A stretch of DNA of 64,000 nucleotides from an uncultured Prevotella sp. (GTDB lineage Bacteria; Bacteroidota; Bacteroidia; Bacteroidales; Bacteroidaceae). The position numbers and the translations under genes are program-made. This document shows, piece by piece, positions 62,449 through 64,000 of this stretch; position 1 is the stretch's first letter; each line of letters starts with the position of its first letter. The stretch covers positions 186,001-250,000 of the forward strand of contig CALCVP010000031.1 in NCBI GenBank assembly GCA_937907705.1. Reading direction: 5' to 3'. Below the pieces are notes generated by a model that had not been told where the DNA came from, did not search any database, and saw only the letters and a program-made list of their open reading frames with translations.

Positions 62449-64000
62449 TTATTTCTTGGTGTTTGTAAGTTTGAACACTTGCAGACGGCTCTGGCCATAA
62501 GCTACATAGATGTAACCATCGTTGTCTACATATACGTAGTTGGCTGAGTTCTTGTCGGTGCAAGCGCGGTGTGTAACCTCGTTTCCGTTCTTGTCGAGCA
62601 CTACGAGACCGTAACCGCCACACGCTACATAGATATAATCGCCTTTTACTGCTACACCGTTGGCATAACCCTTCACCTTGCCGGTTTGTGCGTTGACAGG
62701 AGCTGTCCATGTCCAGGTAGCGGTAGTAGAACCGTTTTGGAATGCGCTGATACCGTTGGCGTTGCGACATACGTAGAGGTTGTTGCCGTCTACGGCGATG
62801 GTGTTCTTGCCGTTGTTAGGCTCAATGGCACCTACTGTGTAAGTCTTTTCAGGGTTCGTCATGGTAGCATCGGCAAATACCTCAACAGTACCGTTGATTG
62901 CGGCATCACCGTTAGTGTTGCGGCTGTCATAGCGCAGTGCGTAAATCTTGTTGCCGCTTACTGCCAAGTGCTTTGCCTTGCCGGCTGTTTCAACAGTGGT
63001 AAGCAGCTTGTTGCTGTTGTTGAAAACCTCGTAACCTCTTGTGCTTGCCACGATGATGTTGTCGCCATAAGGCACTACACAGTTGGCATCGAAGCCGTTC
63101 TCCACGTTCTTCTTGGCCAGGTTGACAATGTTGAGCGCCTTGTCTGCGGTGCTGATAGTGTTGCCGCTGAGGGCGATATTGCCGAGCATGCCACCTTCTG
63201 TATATGAGCTGCCTGCCAGATAAATCTGGTTGTTGGCTACCAACAGGTGATTGTAGTCGAGGTCGTTCTCTGAGTCAGCCACGTATTGCTTTAGCTCTAC
63301 GTTGTTTCCGGTGCGTGTGAAGTACTCCAGGCAAGCGCCATGACCGGTGCCACGGGTGTGGTATGATACATAGAAGTTGCCTGTTGCACCCTCTTGTACG
63401 GCAGTGGCAGAGATGTCGTGTGTATGGTCGTAAGCGATGGAAGAGACAACATCGAGTTTTGGTTTTGTGATAACCTGATCTGTATTCATCCCGTAACCGC
63501 AACCGTCGGCAGTTTCCTTTACTTCAACGCCGGCGCGGGCATACTTCAGGTAAGAAGCTGTGATGTCCAAATCGTCAAAGTCTACCTTGTTGGCAGCAGC
63601 CTCGGCACCGTTCTTGTAGGTCTCGTTGAACTCGAGCAAGAATGCCTGGTTGGTATTAGGAGTGGCAAAGTTGTTGATCTGGTCGTTGCCGGCATAGATA
63701 AACTTGTCTGCCTTTACGTAAGCCACAGCGTTGTCACCGTTGAGCTTGATTTGTCCGTTGGTGTTGTCGGTAGTATAGGTACCCATCTTGATGCCGCCCT
63801 TGTTGCCCAATACAATCTGGCTGTTGCCTTTCTGGGTTACAGTGCCAACGCCTTTGTTGTAGACGTTCAGGTAGTTGGTCTGCAATACGGCTGTACCGCT
63901 CAAGTTGAGCGCACCTTCTACGGTTACAGAGCAGTCGGTATAGAGCTTGCCGCTGTAAAGGTCAAGGTCGTTTGCCAGTAATGCACCGCCAAAGTGCACA
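62449..64000 (-). CDS. Large probably extracellular repetitive protein, C-terminal part (runs off right edge)
   Basis: The 3' 516 codons of a longer gene whose start lies beyond the window. The visible part begins with a beta-solenoid-like stretch (SVTVEGALNLSGTAVLQTN, GNSQIVLGNKGGIKMG) and then several beta-propeller-like blades of the pattern GNKIYALRYDS, DGNNLYVCRNANGIS, GDYIYVACGGYGLVV, DGYIYVAYGQSRLQVF. These WD-like or LVIVD-like strands are found in secreted Bacteroidetes proteins. It ends in KLTNTKK without a type IX module. No catalytic motif is visible; the role is unknown. Confidence 0.75.
   Translation of the reverse strand, partial: VHFGGALLANDLDLYSGKLYTDCSVTVEGALNLSGTAVLQTNYLNVYNKGVGTVTQKGNSQIVLGNKGGIKMGTYTTDNTNGQIKLNGDNAVAYVKADKFIYAGNDQINNFATPNTNQAFLLEFNETYKNGAEAAANKVDFDDLDITASYLKYARAGVEVKETADGCGYGMNTDQVITKPKLDVVSSIAYDHTHDISATAVQEGATGNFYVSYHTRGTGHGACLEYFTRTGNNVELKQYVADSENDLDYNHLLVANNQIYLAGSSYTEGGMLGNIALSGNTISTADKALNIVNLAKKNVENGFDANCVVPYGDNIIVASTRGYEVFNNSNKLLTTVETAGKAKHLAVSGNKIYALRYDSRNTNGDAAINGTVEVFADATMTNPEKTYTVGAIEPNNGKNTIAVDGNNLYVCRNANGISAFQNGSTTATWTWTAPVNAQTGKVKGYANGVAVKGDYIYVACGGYGLVVLDKNGNEVTHRACTDKNSANYVYVDNDGYIYVAYGQSRLQVFKLTNTKK

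Overview
The window looks like an ordinary chromosomal segment of a Bacteroidota bacterium, most likely Bacteroidales and probably Prevotellaceae or a close relative. Supporting signs: many starts lie downstream of a TAnnTTTG box, often with TTTG or TTG 19-20 nt upstream, which is the Bacteroidota sigma-factor promoter type. Two exported proteins end in the C-terminal module of type IX secretion cargo. A secreted GH95 fucosidase, an Omp28-type protein and Bacteroidetes-type lipoproteins are also present. I see no rRNA, tRNA, IS element, prophage or CRISPR array.

Layout. 1-8 kb: 5' part of mutS (-), an M16 zinc protease (+), a MATE exporter (-), then an esterase/degenerate-HAD fusion followed by a RecB-nuclease/SF1-helicase (+). 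8-16 kb: lgt and ychF (-), then two exported proteins with type IX-like C-termini in divergent orientation (10.8-15.1 kb), and an unknown conserved gene (-). 16-28 kb: a GH3-family enzyme with a lipoprotein and a DUF3108 protein, miaB, an OPT transporter, then a U32 peptidase / sufE / SpoU methyltransferase group and a small outer-membrane barrel (all +). 28-37 kb: a DEAD-box helicase (-) and glutamate synthase gltBD (+), followed by an isolated promoter-to-terminator unit at 36.85-37.19 kb. 37-47 kb: a C1-peptidase lipoprotein, an orphan HicB-like protein, a TlpA-like thioredoxin and nadK (-), then pdxJ, a DJ-1 protein, ispD, recG, a PfkB kinase and an A-type flavoprotein (+). 47-62 kb, all on the minus strand: GH95, a hybrid sensor kinase, a response regulator with a kinase-like tail, a UDP-sugar dehydrogenase, a membrane glycosyltransferase, a zinc-ribbon tail-anchored protein, an HlyD/Alg44-like protein and a TolC-like outer-membrane protein. 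The right edge cuts a large, probably extracellular protein.

Two things deserve most attention. First, six intergenic elements (about 435-555, 10441-10541, 24466-24570, 41225-41325, 50018-50141, 56013-56131) share one architecture: five or six copies of a 7-bp near-palindrome GCANTGC set at an almost invariant 22-bp pitch. They are separated by 15-bp spacers of the form (A/T)(A/T)TCG...CGA(A/T)(A/T), and spacers in one element are often exact reverse complements of each other. A seventh, 21-22-bp-pitch variant lies at 20690-20765. Second, the 53.4-62.1 kb cluster is a complete synthase-type exopolysaccharide machine (precursor dehydrogenase, membrane glycosyltransferase, periplasmic bridge, outer-membrane channel) with a zinc-ribbon membrane protein of unknown role inside it and a two-component pair at its downstream end; one of the 22-bp elements lies within it and another at its end.
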